Shown here: piece after piece, positions 22,249 through 32,295 of the stretch
How positions within the stretch are numbered: the first letter of the stretch is position 1
Layout: the number at the start of each line of letters is the position of its first letter
Assembly (NCBI RefSeq): GCF_013294115.1
Contig: NZ_JABSNP010000016.1
Span: 1 to 64,000, forward strand
Direction of reading: 5' to 3'
Origin: Hymenobacter caeli
GTDB lineage: Bacteria > Bacteroidota > Bacteroidia > Cytophagales > Hymenobacteraceae
DNA length: 64,000 nt
Notes under the pieces: model-generated
What the model was told of the DNA's origin: nothing
Databases searched by the model: none
The model's input: only the letters and a program-made list of their open reading frames with translations
Made by a program: the position numbers and the translations under genes

Positions 22249-22950
22249 ATGCGCTTGTTATTTGTATTCATTGTGTTCCTGGCCGCCTGCGCCACCAAAA
22301 CCCTCGTTACCCCCGTGCCCGCTGCCCCTTCTGTTTCGTTGCCGGCCCACGGGGCCACGTACCTGGCCCTCGGCGACTCGTACACCATCGGCGAAGGGGC
22401 GGCCGAGGCCGACCGCTGGCCGGTGCAGCTGGCCCAGCTGGCCCGGCAAAGTGGGCTGGACGTGCAGGCCCCCGACATCATTGCCCGCACCGGCTGGACC
22501 ACCGGCAAGCTGCAAGCCGCCGTCCGGGCCGCCCACAGCCCCGCCACCTACGGCCTGGTATCGCTGCTGATTGGCGTGAATAACCAGTACCGGGGCCTGG
22601 GCCAGGCCGCCTACCGCACCAAGTTCCGGCAGCTGCTGGCCGAAGCCGCGCGGCTAGCCGGCGGGCGGCCCGGCCGGGTGGTCGTGCTCAGCATCCCCGA
22701 CTGGGGCCAGTCGCCCTTTGCCGAGCGCCGCAACCGGGTCCGGATTGGCCGCGAAATCGACCAGTTCAACGCCGTGGCCCAGGACGAGTGCCGCCGGGCC
22801 GGCGTGGCCTACGTGGACATCACGCCCGCCACCCGCGCCGCCGCCGGCGACGCCAGCCAGTTCACCGGCGACGGCCTGCACTACACGGGGCCCCAGATGC
22901 GGCGCTGGGCCCAGCAGGCGTTGCCCGTGGTGCAAGGGCTGCTGAAGTAG
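22249..22950 (+). CDS. SGNH/GDSL-family hydrolase lipoprotein
   Basis: A 233-aa predicted lipoprotein esterase or lipase. The lipobox is L-A-A-C (Cys14). The catalytic Ser is S44 in LALGDSYTIGEG (block I). The oxyanion Asn is in GVNNQYRG (block III), and the Asp/His pair is in D-G-L-H near residue 210 (block V). All SGNH blocks are present in order and the length is typical. It stands alone on this strand, about 90 bases before a beta-barrel protein. The substrate is unknown; acyl ester or sugar ester hydrolysis is inferred. Confidence 0.88.
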   Translation: MRLLFVFIVFLAACATKTLVTPVPAAPSVSLPAHGATYLALGDSYTIGEGAAEADRWPVQLAQLARQSGLDVQAPDIIARTGWTTGKLQAAVRAAHSPATYGLVSLLIGVNNQYRGLGQAAYRTKFRQLLAEAARLAGGRPGRVVVLSIPDWGQSPFAERRNRVRIGREIDQFNAVAQDECRRAGVAYVDITPATRAAAGDASQFTGDGLHYTGPQMRRWAQQALPVVQGLLK

Positions 22951-23039
22951 GCTGCTGCGCAACGACAGACGGGCCGGGGAGCGCTACATTAGCGAGGATA
23001 AAACCTCTCCACCTAAAACGCCTGATCTACCGGTTGCGC

Positions 23040-23777
23040 ATGAAAAAAATCTTACTTCTGCTACCATTGCTGGCCCTGGCCAAGCCAGCCGCGGCCCAAC
23101 ACGTCGAATTCTCGGGCCGCGCGGGGCTGGGGCTGCTGCGGTTCGACGGCAACGGCGCGGCGGCGACCACCCTGGCTGCTGACCAGGACAACGACGGCAG
23201 CACGGCTGGCGACTTTACGATTAATCCAGTAGGGAAACGCGCGGGGTTCGGCTTCGGGGCCAGTATCCGGGCGCAGCACGTGGGCGGCCGGGGCCTGCTC
23301 GCAGCGCTCGAAGTGGGCTACGACCGGCTGCAAAGCCAAACCGACGTCACCGGTTATTACCCTTTCTATGACACCGGCTTCCCGCCGAATGCGGCTAGCG
23401 GCACCACCAAGCTGCGCGTGCAAAGCGTGCCAATATTTGCTGGTATCGGGCAGCGCGTGGGCAAGGCCGGCGCAGTGCAACTCGATGCCGTCATCGGTCC
23501 GGAGTGGGCGGTGCTGTGGGGTGCCCGCGAAAAGGGCCAGGGCAGCTACACCACGCTGGGCCCCGCCGGCACCTGGCAGACCGACAATGCCGTGCAGCTA
23601 ACCAAAAAGCACGATTTCCGATTACGGGCCGACCTCACCGCCTGGTACCATCGCCTGGGCCTAACGGCTAGCTACGCCCTGGGCCTGACGGCGCTCCGGA
23701 GCGAAAGTGCCTACGTTAGCGATGAGGATGCCCGTTCGCGCACGCTGCGCTTGGGCGTGGCCTACCGGCTGCCCTAG
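23040..23777 (+). CDS. Outer-membrane beta-barrel protein, tandem paralogue 1
   Basis: A 245-aa secreted protein. The signal peptide ends near AAAQH. The rest is a sequence of short amphipathic strands with repeated Gly/Tyr/aromatic ends, closing in a C-terminal strand (RTLRLGVAYRLP), as expected for an 8- to 10-strand barrel. It shares the MKK-leader start, early G-N-G element and the terminal RTLRLG-AYRL strand with the gene at 23968, so the two are probably tandem duplicates. The start at 23040 is chosen over a much longer frame because of the clean signal peptide. Function is unknown. Confidence 0.75.
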   Translation: MKKILLLLPLLALAKPAAAQHVEFSGRAGLGLLRFDGNGAAATTLAADQDNDGSTAGDFTINPVGKRAGFGFGASIRAQHVGGRGLLAALEVGYDRLQSQTDVTGYYPFYDTGFPPNAASGTTKLRVQSVPIFAGIGQRVGKAGAVQLDAVIGPEWAVLWGAREKGQGSYTTLGPAGTWQTDNAVQLTKKHDFRLRADLTAWYHRLGLTASYALGLTALRSESAYVSDEDARSRTLRLGVAYRLP

Positions 23778-23967
23778 CCGAAGGGTACCGTAAATGGGGC
23801 GCCGCCATAGGATGATAGAAACACGGGGGCCTGCTTGCCCCCGTGCCAGCCCCGTGCCAGCCCCACGCCCGCGCCGCCTGCCCGCCGGGCCGATGCAACG
23901 GATTGGGAGCTAGCGGACTCATGAAGGATACGCGGCGCTGGAGCCGCGCCCGCACCTGCCCTCCGCT

Positions 23968-24696
23968 ATGAAAAAACTGCTACTCCTGCTGCCGGCCGCC
24001 GCGTGGGCCTTGCCGGCGCTGGCCCAACACACCGAGCTAATAGACCGGGCCGGGGCTAGCTTCTCCCAATACCGGGGGAATGGCACCGAGACCACCTCGT
24101 TCGTCAATTACAACTACGAAGCCAGCACCGGCAGCGGGCGCGGCTACACTAATAACCCCTACGGCAGCCGCCTGGGGGCCGGTTTTGCCCTGGGGTGGCG
24201 GGTGCAGCGCGTGGGCCGGCACCGGGGCCTACTGGCCGCCGACCTGGGCTACGACTGGGCCCGGAGCCGCACGGCCATCGACGCGCTTTACTACTCGGCG
24301 GGCTACGTGAACACGGCCTACGCGGCCACCGGCAGCGCGTACCTGCGCACGCAAAGCCTGGCGGTGTTTCTGAGCCTGGGCCGCCGGTTCCAGTGGTCAC
24401 CGCTTGCCCTCGATGTCCTGGTGGGCCCCGAGCTGGCGGGTAATCTCAGCGTGCGCGAAACGGGCCGCGGTACTTACGGCAGCGGCACGGACTGGACCAC
24501 AAATACCGACCGCGGCGGCCATCAGGCCTTCGATGCCCGCCTGCGGGCCGATGCTACGGCGTGGCGCGGGCGGGCGGGCCTCAACGCCAGCTACTCGTAT
24601 GGGTTTGCCAACGCCGAGGCCGGGCTGGTGGGCGGGCCCGTCCGCGAAGCGCACGCCCGCACCCTGCGCCTGGGCCTGGCCTACCGCCTCCGGTAG
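23968..24696 (+). CDS. Outer-membrane beta-barrel protein, tandem paralogue 2
   Basis: A 242-aa secreted protein with signal peptide MKKLLLLLPAAAW...ALAQH and the same layout as the upstream gene. It has an RGNGTET element at about residue 35, then alternating strands, and a closing strand RTLRLGLAYRLR. The 190-base gap between the two contains a C-rich stretch of about 60 bases with a repeated gtgccagcccc word but no gene. The two proteins probably form a paralogous pair of small porin-like or adhesin-like barrels. Confidence 0.75.
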   Translation: MKKLLLLLPAAAWALPALAQHTELIDRAGASFSQYRGNGTETTSFVNYNYEASTGSGRGYTNNPYGSRLGAGFALGWRVQRVGRHRGLLAADLGYDWARSRTAIDALYYSAGYVNTAYAATGSAYLRTQSLAVFLSLGRRFQWSPLALDVLVGPELAGNLSVRETGRGTYGSGTDWTTNTDRGGHQAFDARLRADATAWRGRAGLNASYSYGFANAEAGLVGGPVREAHARTLRLGLAYRLR

Positions 24697-25016
24697 GGGC
24701 AGGAGCAGGTGCCGGGGGAGCAAACCGGCTGGCTTGCTTTAAGCCAGTGGAAATATTGCGGTAATGTTGCGGTAAAGTAAATTGCCCGCGTATTGCGACG
24801 CAAACAGCTGTTTTGTAAGCCGTTTGCTATTGACAAGCCGCGACAACGGCTGGTGGAGAGCTGCGACGGGCTGGCTGCGTACGGCCGGTATTCTTGCTTT
24901 CTGGGTATAATAATTGGTACATTGCTCAGAACATGGCCATGCGGCACGATGCGGCCACGCACCGCGTACCACCCAGTTTCCACTGCTTTCCGAGTTCTCA
25001 TTACTTCCTTTTTTGC
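24697..25016. other. 320-bp leader/promoter region, no gene seen
   Basis: This interval separates the second barrel gene from the large TonB receptor. It is more AT-rich than its surroundings. It contains two direct copies of ttgcggtaa around 24758-24776 (operator-like) and a stretch tataataattgg near 24906. I see no open reading frame with good support. Confidence 0.5.
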
Positions 25017-27851
25017 ATGAATAAATTCTTACTTACCCCCCTTTTCGCGGTCACGGCCCTGGCGGTCCACGCCCAGAACATCACCGTGACCGGCCGCGTG
25101 CTGGGGGCCCAGGGCGAGGCCCTGCCCGGCGCTACCGTGCTCGAGCGCGGCACCAGCAACGGCACCGCCACCGGGGCCAACGGCGACTTTTCGCTGGGCG
25201 TGGCCCCCACGGCCACCATCACGGTGCAGGCCATCGGCTTCGCGGCCCAGCAAATCCCGCTCAACGGCCGCACCCGCCTCGACGTGCGCCTGGTGACCTC
25301 GGCCACCGACCTGGGCGACGTGGTGGTGACCGGCTCGCGCGTGAGCGAGGGCCGCTCCAACGTGCTGACCACGGCCCCGGTGGACGTGATTTCGGCCCGC
25401 GAAATCAAGGCCTTCGCCCAAACCGACGTGAGCCAGGTGCTCACCTACGCCGCGCCCTCGTTCCAGTCGTCGCGCCAGTCCATTTCCGACGGCACCGACT
25501 TCGTGGACCCCGCCAGCCTGCGCGGCCTGGGCCCCGACCAGGTGCTGGTGCTCGTGAACGGCAAGCGCCGCCACAACTCGGCCCTGGTGAACATCAACGG
25601 CACCATCGGCCGCGGCTCGGTGGGCACCGATTTAAACGTGATTCCGACGGCCAGCATCAAGCGCATCGAGGTGCTGCGCGACGGCGCGGCGGCCCTCTAC
25701 GGCTCCGACGCCATTGCGGGCGTGATTAACATTCAGCTCAAGGACGACTCGACGGGCGTGAGCAGCAGCGCCTTGTACGGCCAGACGACGCAGAGCGACG
25801 GCAAAACGGAGCAGGTCGATTTCAACGTGGGCATTGGCCTGAACAAGCGCGGCTTCCTCGACCTCAGCGGCCAGTTCCTGAACCGCGGCTACACCAACCG
25901 CGCCTTCACCGACACGACCCCGCTTGTTTACCTGGGCAACAACGGCGGCAACTACCCCGCCTCGGCCACCACCGAGCAGAGCCGCCGCGACCTGAAGGCC
26001 CAGGACGACGCCTTGGTGGCGCAGAACGGCTTTAGCCGCAACGACTTGCACGTGGGCCAATCGGCCACGCGCAACTTCGGCGGCTTCCTCAACGGCGGCT
26101 ACCGGCTGGGCGGCGGCTACGAGCTGTACGTGTCGGGCGGCGCTTCGTACCGCACCGGCCGGGGCCCCGGCTTCAACCGCCTGCCCAGCCAAGCCACCCA
26201 GAGCGACCTGAACCTGTTCCCCAACGGCTTTCTGCCGTTCATCAACACCACCATCTACGACCAGTCGGCCATCGTGGGCGTGCGCAACAACTTCGCGGGC
26301 TTCGCCGTGGATTTGAGCAACACCTTCGGCCGCAACGAGCTGGACTACAACGTGGACGGTTCGGTGAATGCCTCGCTGCCGCAGGGCCCCGCGCTGGTGG
26401 GTGTGAATCCGACCAGTTTCTACGCCGGCCGCCTGGCCTTCTTGCAGAACACCACCAACCTGGGTTTTTCGCGCCGCTTCATCGAGGTGGGGCCCCTGGC
26501 CAACCTGAACGTGGCCTTCGGCGGCGAGTTTCGCTACGATAACTTCCTGATTGGCAAAGGCGAGTACGCCTCGTACATCAACGGCGGCCGCCTCGTGAAC
26601 GGGGGCCCCGCGGCCTCGGGCTCGCAGGTGTTCCCCGGCTACCAGCCGCAGGACGAGGTGAACAAGGGCCGTACCAACGTGGCCGGCTACCTCGATTTGG
26701 AGAGCGACATCACCGACAAGCTGCTGATTCACGCCGCCGGCCGGGCCGAGAACTACAGCGACTTCGGCGGCAACGTGAGCGGCCAGGTGGGCCTGCGCTA
26801 CAGCATCATCGACGCGGTGGCTCTGCGCGGCTCCATCGGTAACGGCTTCCGGGCCCCCTCGCTCCAGCAGCGCTACTTCACCAACACCAGCACCCAGTTT
26901 GTGAGCGGCGTGGCCAACCAGGTGCTCACCGTGAACAACGACAGCCCCATCGTGCGCAACAGCTACGCGGCCGGCGGCACGGGCCAGCAGGGCTTCGGCG
27001 TGGAGCCGCTCCGGCAGGAAAAATCGACCAACTACGGCGTGGGCCTCACCGGCAAAACCGGCGGGTTCACCCTCACGGCCGACGCTTATTTGATTGACAT
27101 CAAGGACCGGATCGTGCTCTCGGCCCAGTTCACGCGCACCAACCCCACGGTGAACGCCATCCTGGGCACGCTGCCCGTGAGCCGGGTGCAGTTCTTCGCC
27201 AACGCTGTGGACACCCGCACCAAGGGCCTCGACATCGTGCTGAACGAGCGCCTGCCGCTGGGCGACAAAAGCCGCCTGACGCTGACGGCCGCCGCCAACT
27301 TCAACCAGACGACGGTGACGAACTTCAACAGCTCGTCGGCCACGGTGAACAACGACCAGACCGCCGGCACCAGCAACCTGCAAAACACGCTCTTCGACCG
27401 CGCCCAGCGCACCCGCCTCGAAAGCGGCAACCCGCGCAGCAAAATTGCCCTCTCGGCCGCCTACACCTACGGCATCTTCGGCCTTGAGGCCCGTTCGGTG
27501 CGCTTCGGCGAAATCAAAACCGCCGACGCCGACCCCGCCCGCGCCTTCCTCGACCAGACCTTCTCGGCCAAGTGGATTTCGGACCTCACGCTGAGCGCCC
27601 AAATCACGAAGCAGGTGGGCCTCGTCATCGGGGTGAACAACCTGTTCAACGTGTACCCCGACAAGATCATCGTGAACCCGCGCAACTACGAGGGCAACTT
27701 CAACGCGCCCCAACCCACCGGCTCCACCCAGCCCGACCTGAGCTACAACTCGACGCTCGACAACTCGAACCGCGGCCGCTTCCTCTACAGCGCCAACCAG
27801 TTCGGCTTCAACGGGGCCTACTACTTCGGCCGCGTGAACATCACGCTGTAG
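25017..27851 (+). CDS. Large TonB-dependent receptor
   Basis: A 944-aa outer-membrane transporter. It has a signal peptide to HAQ (about residue 18) and a carboxypeptidase-regulatory-like domain (about 22-100, with GALPGATV-type turn). The plug (about 110-250) has the TonB-box-adjacent DVVVTGSR and the EVLRDGAAALYGSDAIAGVIN motif. A long barrel ends in an aromatic-rich strand with GAYYFGRVNITL. It lacks a SusD partner. The plug sequence resembles the 'NGKRRHNSALVN' group of receptors. The start at 25017 was chosen for the signal peptide; an in-frame upstream methionine would add a hydrophilic segment. The substrate is unknown. Confidence 0.92.
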   Translation: MNKFLLTPLFAVTALAVHAQNITVTGRVLGAQGEALPGATVLERGTSNGTATGANGDFSLGVAPTATITVQAIGFAAQQIPLNGRTRLDVRLVTSATDLGDVVVTGSRVSEGRSNVLTTAPVDVISAREIKAFAQTDVSQVLTYAAPSFQSSRQSISDGTDFVDPASLRGLGPDQVLVLVNGKRRHNSALVNINGTIGRGSVGTDLNVIPTASIKRIEVLRDGAAALYGSDAIAGVINIQLKDDSTGVSSSALYGQTTQSDGKTEQVDFNVGIGLNKRGFLDLSGQFLNRGYTNRAFTDTTPLVYLGNNGGNYPASATTEQSRRDLKAQDDALVAQNGFSRNDLHVGQSATRNFGGFLNGGYRLGGGYELYVSGGASYRTGRGPGFNRLPSQATQSDLNLFPNGFLPFINTTIYDQSAIVGVRNNFAGFAVDLSNTFGRNELDYNVDGSVNASLPQGPALVGVNPTSFYAGRLAFLQNTTNLGFSRRFIEVGPLANLNVAFGGEFRYDNFLIGKGEYASYINGGRLVNGGPAASGSQVFPGYQPQDEVNKGRTNVAGYLDLESDITDKLLIHAAGRAENYSDFGGNVSGQVGLRYSIIDAVALRGSIGNGFRAPSLQQRYFTNTSTQFVSGVANQVLTVNNDSPIVRNSYAAGGTGQQGFGVEPLRQEKSTNYGVGLTGKTGGFTLTADAYLIDIKDRIVLSAQFTRTNPTVNAILGTLPVSRVQFFANAVDTRTKGLDIVLNERLPLGDKSRLTLTAAANFNQTTVTNFNSSSATVNNDQTAGTSNLQNTLFDRAQRTRLESGNPRSKIALSAAYTYGIFGLEARSVRFGEIKTADADPARAFLDQTFSAKWISDLTLSAQITKQVGLVIGVNNLFNVYPDKIIVNPRNYEGNFNAPQPTGSTQPDLSYNSTLDNSNRGRFLYSANQFGFNGAYYFGRVNITL

Positions 27852-27868
27852 CGCTGTTTGCGCACACA

Positions 27869-27903
27869 AAAAGCCCGCCCTGGTCATCAGGGCGGGCTTT
27901 TTT
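27869..27903. terminator. Bidirectional terminator
   Basis: aaagcccgccctg and cagggcgggcttt form a stem with a 4-base loop and a strong T-run on the plus side, between the convergent TonB receptor and TlpA-like genes. Confidence 0.85.
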
Positions 27904-27937
27904 GCGGCTAGATGGGTTTGGCCAGCGGTGGCCGCGG

Positions 27938-29071
27938 TTACTTGATAAACTTCGCCAGCACGGTTTGCAGCTCCTCGCCGCGCAGGTTGGCGGCCACAAT
28001 TTTGCCGCTCGGGTCAATCAGGAAGTTCTGCGGGATAGCCTGCACGTGGTAGCGCTGGGCAGCCTCGTTTTTGAAGCCATGCAGGTCCGATACCTGCGTC
28101 CAGGCCAGCTGGTCTTCCCGCACGGCCTTCAGCCACTTCTCGCGGCCGTTTTCATCGTCGAGCGACACGCTCAGGACGTCGAAGTTGCGGCCATTGTAGG
28201 CTTGGTAGGCCTTCATGACAGCTGGGTTTTCCTGGCGGCAGGGCTTGCACCAGCTGGCCCAGAAATCGACCAGCACGTACTTGCCGCGGTAGTCCGCCAG
28301 GGATACCGTCTTGCCGTCGGGCGTTTTTTGGGTGAAGTTGGGCGCCGGGGCCCCAATGGCCACGTCCTTTAAGTCCCGCACCATCGCGCCGTACCGGCGG
28401 CCATCCGGGCTGTTTTGGAGAGCGGGGCTCAACGCCTCGTACAGGGGGCCCTCCACCGCGTACTGGGGCACGGCCATCATGCCCAGGCCGGTTAGCGCGT
28501 ACAGGCTCACCCAGGAATTGGGGTTGGCCTTGATGAAGTCCCGGTCGGACTGCGCATATTCTTTGGTGGCGGCGTCGAATTGTGCGCGCTTGCGTGCCGC
28601 AAATTCCGGCGACTTGCGCTCTTCTGCCGAAACCTTCTTCTCCTCAGCCCCAAACACGTTCATTTTGGCCGTTACGCGCTTGGTTGCGGCCCCCAGCCGC
28701 TCGTAGTCTGCGTTGACGGGGCCCCCAACGATGTGGGCGTTCTGCACCGAATCTGGGCTCGTAACGATAATCGGGGTTGGCTCCAGGAACACCCGGACGT
28801 ACTTGATGTGGCCGAATACGCCGTCGCCCAGCTTGCCGTCGCGCTTCACCAGCAAGTCCACCGCGCGGGGCACGTCGCTCGTGCCCTTCAGTTCAAACGC
28901 CCCGTTTTTGAACGTTGCGGAATCCGTGGGCGCCATCCCGCGCATGAGGTAAATTTTGGCCGGCGCGTTCAACTGGCCAATTTTGCCCTTGATGGTGAAG
29001 GCGAAGGGCGTCGTCTGGGCGCGGGCCAGCCCCGGGGCCAGCAACAAGCAGCCAAGCAGGTATTTCTTCAT
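27938..29071 (-). CDS. TlpA-like thiol-disulfide oxidoreductase with DUF4369-type N-terminus
   Basis: A 377-aa periplasmic protein with a signal peptide to RAQT (about residue 19). The N-terminal beta domain (about 25-115) reads F-T-I-K-G-K-I then A-K-I-Y-L, as in DUF4369-type domains of Bacteroidota. A helical linker (about 120-230) leads to a thioredoxin-fold domain with the redox motif W-C-K-P-C (cysteines about 274 and 277). The domain has the cis-Pro region IPQNFLIDPSG. It should reduce or isomerise disulfides in the envelope. The length is usual for the family. It stands alone between two terminators or gaps. Confidence 0.9.
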   Translation of the reverse strand: MKKYLLGCLLLAPGLARAQTTPFAFTIKGKIGQLNAPAKIYLMRGMAPTDSATFKNGAFELKGTSDVPRAVDLLVKRDGKLGDGVFGHIKYVRVFLEPTPIIVTSPDSVQNAHIVGGPVNADYERLGAATKRVTAKMNVFGAEEKKVSAEERKSPEFAARKRAQFDAATKEYAQSDRDFIKANPNSWVSLYALTGLGMMAVPQYAVEGPLYEALSPALQNSPDGRRYGAMVRDLKDVAIGAPAPNFTQKTPDGKTVSLADYRGKYVLVDFWASWCKPCRQENPAVMKAYQAYNGRNFDVLSVSLDDENGREKWLKAVREDQLAWTQVSDLHGFKNEAAQRYHVQAIPQNFLIDPSGKIVAANLRGEELQTVLAKFIK

Positions 29072-29199
29072 AGCAGGCGGGGTAGGGAAAGGATTGAAGA
29101 TTAAGCTAATGTAGCCATCGTTTCCTGGAAGGAGTACGGCTTCAGGAGAAACGCTTCCCGGCAGTTAGCCGGGCCCGCTAAACGGCTTTCCCAACGGCC

Positions 29200-30222
29200 T
29201 TATTTATCCGGCACCGGGGCCCCGCTGCTGCTCCCCAATATCTGAAACAGCTCGTCCAGCTTAGGCGTCAGAATGATTTCGGTGCGGCGGTTCAGGGCCT
29301 TGTTGGGGGCCGTGTCGTTGGGGGCCACGGGCACGTACTGGCCGCGGCCGGCGGCCGTGATGCGGGCCGGGGCCACGCCGCTGGCCGTTAGCAGGCGGGC
29401 GATGTCGGTGGCCCGCAGGGCGCTCAGGTCCCAGTTGTCCGTGGCCCCGTTCACCACGCCTCTGATGGGCACGCTGTCGGTGTGGCCCTCCACCACCACG
29501 TTCACGTCGGGTTGCTCTTGCAGCACGGTAGCCAGGGTTCTCAGGGCCGCCTGGCCCTTGGGGTCCACTTTGGTCGAGCCCGACTTAAACAATAGCTGCT
29601 CGGAGAGCGACACGTACACCTTGCCGTCTTTCAGCTTCACTTGCAAGTCGCTGGCGTTGAAGCTGAGCAGGGCTTTGCTCACGCGGGCCTTGAGGTCGTG
29701 CACGGCGCGGTCCTTGTCGGCCAGGGCCTGGGTGAGTTCGGCCAGCTTGGCTTCGCGGGTTTGGAGGCCGGCGGCGAGGCGGTCGTTGTCGGTTTTGCTG
29801 GTGCGCAGGCTGGCGTCGAGGGCCCCCAGCTCGGCCTCGCGGCGGGCCAGGTCCTTGGCCATTTTGTTGTAGTCCGACGACTTGCTGGCCAGCTCCTGGC
29901 CGCTGTTTTTCAGCAGGTGGTCGTAGCTCTCGTTGAGGTCGTGGTTGAGGCCGCGGGCCTGGCGCAGGGCTTGGCCGCTGGCCAGCGAGTCGTCTTCGAG
30001 GCGCTTGTAGTCGAAGCGCAATTGGGCCAGGGCGTCGGTGGCTTTTTGCAGCTCGGCGGTGGCGGCGCGGTACTGGCGCTCGGCCTGGGCCTTGCCCTGG
30101 GCATCGGCGGTTTGGCGGGCTTGGAGGTCGGTGTATTTGCGGGCGGGTACGCAGCCCGGCAGGGCCGGGGCCCCGAGCAGGCCCAGGCCGAGTAGGAACG
30201 GAACTGGTTTTTTGAAGCGCAT
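29200..30222 (-). CDS. OmpA-family lipoprotein with coiled-coil stalk
   Basis: A 340-aa outer-membrane lipoprotein. The lipobox A-L-P-G-C is followed by the helical coiled coil (about residues 30-190, heptad-rich with Ala, Leu, Asp and Gln). A C-terminal OmpA domain (about 200-330) has EGHTDSVP and LNRRTEIIL, which bind diaminopimelate in peptidoglycan. The shape, a long stalk plus OmpA domain, is like ExbB-independent peptidoglycan linkers of Bacteroidota. The start at 30222 is chosen for the leader peptide rather than the GC-rich upstream extension. It is divergent from accD, with a TTACCTTGG-type -7 box near 30288. Confidence 0.88.
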   Translation of the reverse strand: MRFKKPVPFLLGLGLLGAPALPGCVPARKYTDLQARQTADAQGKAQAERQYRAATAELQKATDALAQLRFDYKRLEDDSLASGQALRQARGLNHDLNESYDHLLKNSGQELASKSSDYNKMAKDLARREAELGALDASLRTSKTDNDRLAAGLQTREAKLAELTQALADKDRAVHDLKARVSKALLSFNASDLQVKLKDGKVYVSLSEQLLFKSGSTKVDPKGQAALRTLATVLQEQPDVNVVVEGHTDSVPIRGVVNGATDNWDLSALRATDIARLLTASGVAPARITAAGRGQYVPVAPNDTAPNKALNRRTEIILTPKLDELFQILGSSSGAPVPDK

Positions 30223-30385
30223 CGTACAAGACAAAAGCGGCGAAACACGAAACGCGGGCCCGCCGCGAACCGGGGCGGCCCGCCGCGCCAAGGTAAGGCC
30301 CCGGTGGGCTCCCGGGCCCACCGGGGCCGTTTGGGGCCGGCTGTTTTGCGGCCGGTGCCGGCCCGCCCGCCGCGCCGCCGCTGGC

Positions 30386-30395
30386 GGGGCTACTT
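30386..30395 (+). promoter_or_regulatory. Possible -7 box of accD
   Basis: The word ctactttgcgg resembles TAnnTTTG but is one base short in spacing. It lies in the 288-bp divergent region between the OmpA lipoprotein and accD, about 120 bases before accD. A minus-strand TTACCTTGG near 30288 serves the opposite gene. Nothing else recognisable is present there. Confidence 0.35.
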
Positions 30396-30510
30396 TGCGG
30401 CCCCGGACTGCCCGCCGCGTCCTCTACCGGCAATGGCGTATTTTTGTCGTCCAGTTTTAACTCTACCGAAGCCCGCGGCCCGCCGCGCACGGCTTGCAGC
30501 TCCCGAAGAA

Positions 30511-31425
30511 ATGGCTTGGTTCAAGCGCGAGGAAAAGGGCATCAACACCCCCACCGAACAGAAAAAAGAAACCCCCGACGGCCTCTGGTACAAGTGCCCC
30601 GAGTGCAAGACGGTGGCTACCATGGCCGAGCACAAGCGCCTGCTCTTCGTGTGCGGCCACTGCGGCCACCACGACCGCATCGACGCGGCCGACTACTTCG
30701 AGCTGCTGTTCGACGAAGGCCAGTTTGAGGAGCTGGACGCCGACCTGACCTCGGGCGACCCGCTGCACTTCGTCGATACCAAGGCCTACCCGCAGCGCGT
30801 GCAGGCCACCGAAAAAAATACCGGTTTGAAAGACGCCGTGCGCACCGCCCACGGCCGGAGCGACGGCCAGCCCCTGGTGGTGGCCGCCATGGATTTCAAG
30901 TTCATCGGCGGCTCGATGGGCTCGGTGGTGGGCGAGAAGATTGCCCGCGCCATCGACTACGCCCGCCAGCACCGCGTGCCGTTCCTGATGATTTCGCGCT
31001 CGGGCGGGGCCCGCATGATGGAGGCCGGCTACTCGCTGATGCAGATGGCCAAAACCTCGGCCAAGCTGGCCCTGCTGGCCGAGGCCGGCGTGCCCTATGT
31101 GAGCCTGCTCACCGACCCCACCACGGGCGGCGTCACGGCCTCGTTCGCCATGCTCGGCGACTTCAACATCGCCGAGCCCGGGGCCCTCATCGGCTTCGCC
31201 GGGCCGCGCGTCATCAAGGAAACCATCGGCAAGGACTTGCCCAAGGGCTTCCAGAGCGCCGAGTTCGTGCTCGAGCACGGCTTCCTCGACTTCATCGTGG
31301 ACCGCCGCGACCTCAAGCGCCGCCTGGCCGACCTGCTGCACCTGCTGCGGCCCGCCGCCGTGCCCGCTGCCGCGCCCGGGGCCCCCAGCGCCGCCGCGCG
31401 CCGCAGCCCGGCCAAGGGGCGCTAG
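30511..31425 (+). CDS. accD: Acetyl-CoA carboxylase carboxyltransferase subunit beta
   Basis: A 304-aa protein that with AccA transfers CO2 from biotin to acetyl-CoA, the first step of fatty-acid synthesis. A zinc ribbon of C29-x2-C32 and C48-x2-C51 is followed by the crotonase-fold carboxyltransferase domain. That domain includes [23 protein letters not shown] and the oxyanion loop [12 protein letters not shown]. The start ATG at 30511 gives the typical MAWFKR N-terminus. The length is typical. The C-terminal tail is Ala/Pro-rich and variable. It is transcribed singly, ending at the stem 31459-31489. Confidence 0.97.
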   Translation: MAWFKREEKGINTPTEQKKETPDGLWYKCPECKTVATMAEHKRLLFVCGHCGHHDRIDAADYFELLFDEGQFEELDADLTSGDPLHFVDTKAYPQRVQATEKNTGLKDAVRTAHGRSDGQPLVVAAMDFKFIGGSMGSVVGEKIARAIDYARQHRVPFLMISRSGGARMMEAGYSLMQMAKTSAKLALLAEAGVPYVSLLTDPTTGGVTASFAMLGDFNIAEPGALIGFAGPRVIKETIGKDLPKGFQSAEFVLEHGFLDFIVDRRDLKRRLADLLHLLRPAAVPAAAPGAPSAAARRSPAKGR

Positions 31426-31458
31426 CGGCCCGGGTGGCAACCCGGCACGCTTCTTGGG

Positions 31459-31489
31459 AAACCCGCTCCCAGCCCCGGAGCGGGTTTTA
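31459..31489 (+). terminator. Terminator of accD
   Basis: aaacccgctcc and ggagcgggttt form a stem with an 8-base loop followed by tttta. Confidence 0.8.
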
Positions 31490-31532
31490 TCGTATAACGC
31501 GGCGGTTGACTGTTCACCTTCTATTTCTTCCC

Positions 31533-32264
31533 ATGACGACTCCCAAATCCCTACTCTCAATTTTCATGGCCTGCGTGCTGCTGTTCAGCTCCTGCGCGTC
31601 GTCGCGCCAGCCGGCCGACACGTCGGCCAACGGCACCGGGGTCCGCAAAACCGGTATGAATAAAGCTACCAAAGGCGGCCTGCTGGGCGCGGGCGGCGGT
31701 GCAGCGGCCGGGGCCCTGCTGGGCGGGCTGCTGGGCGGCGGCCGGGGCACGGCCATCGGGGCCATTTTGGGCGCGGCGGCGGGCGGCGGGGCCGGGGTAC
31801 TCATTGGCCGTAAAATGGATAAGCAGGCCGCTGATTTGCAGCGCGACATGCAAAACGCCAAAGTGGAGCGCGTGGGCGAGGGCATCAAAATCACCTTCGA
31901 TTCGGGCATCCTCTTCGACACCAACTCGGCCACGTTGCGGGCCGCCTCGCAGGCCGACATCGTGAAGATGGCCGCCACGCTGCAGAAATACCCCGACACC
32001 AACGTGCTCGTGGAAGGCCACACCGACAACACCGGCACCGACGCCATCAACCTGCCGCTGAGTGAGCGCCGGGCCCAATCGGTGGCCGATGCCACCGTGG
32101 CCCAGGGCGTGTCGAGCAGCCGCATCACCACCAAAGGCCTGGGCTCGTCGGACCCCGTGGGCGACAACACCACCGTGGAAGGCAAGCAAGCCAACCGCCG
32201 CGTGGAAATTGCCATTTTTGCCAACGAGAAGATGAAAAAGGCGGCCGAAAACGGCACACTGTAG
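31533..32264 (+). CDS. OmpA-family lipoprotein with glycine-zipper region, paralogue 1
   Basis: A 243-aa outer-membrane lipoprotein. The signal ends at the lipobox S-S-C (about Cys21). A Gly/Ala zipper of about 50 aa (GGLLGAGGGAAAGALLGG...) may pack as transmembrane or oligomeric helices. A conserved helix with GRKMDKQAADLQRD links to a C-terminal OmpA domain with EGHTDNTGTDAIN and NRRVEIAI. It is followed by a 91-aa glycine-zipper gene and a near-identical paralogue at 32901, so this is a duplicated block. The peptidoglycan-anchoring role is inferred from the OmpA domain. Confidence 0.9.
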   Translation: MTTPKSLLSIFMACVLLFSSCASSRQPADTSANGTGVRKTGMNKATKGGLLGAGGGAAAGALLGGLLGGGRGTAIGAILGAAAGGGAGVLIGRKMDKQAADLQRDMQNAKVERVGEGIKITFDSGILFDTNSATLRAASQADIVKMAATLQKYPDTNVLVEGHTDNTGTDAINLPLSERRAQSVADATVAQGVSSSRITTKGLGSSDPVGDNTTVEGKQANRRVEIAIFANEKMKKAAENGTL

Positions 32265-32295
32265 CCCGGCCGGCCACACCAGTGAGCTGCTGTTA

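Noticed and set aside
25632..27887. 751-aa minus-strand open frame opposite the large TonB receptor
   Set aside because: Antisense shadow with the same biased composition.
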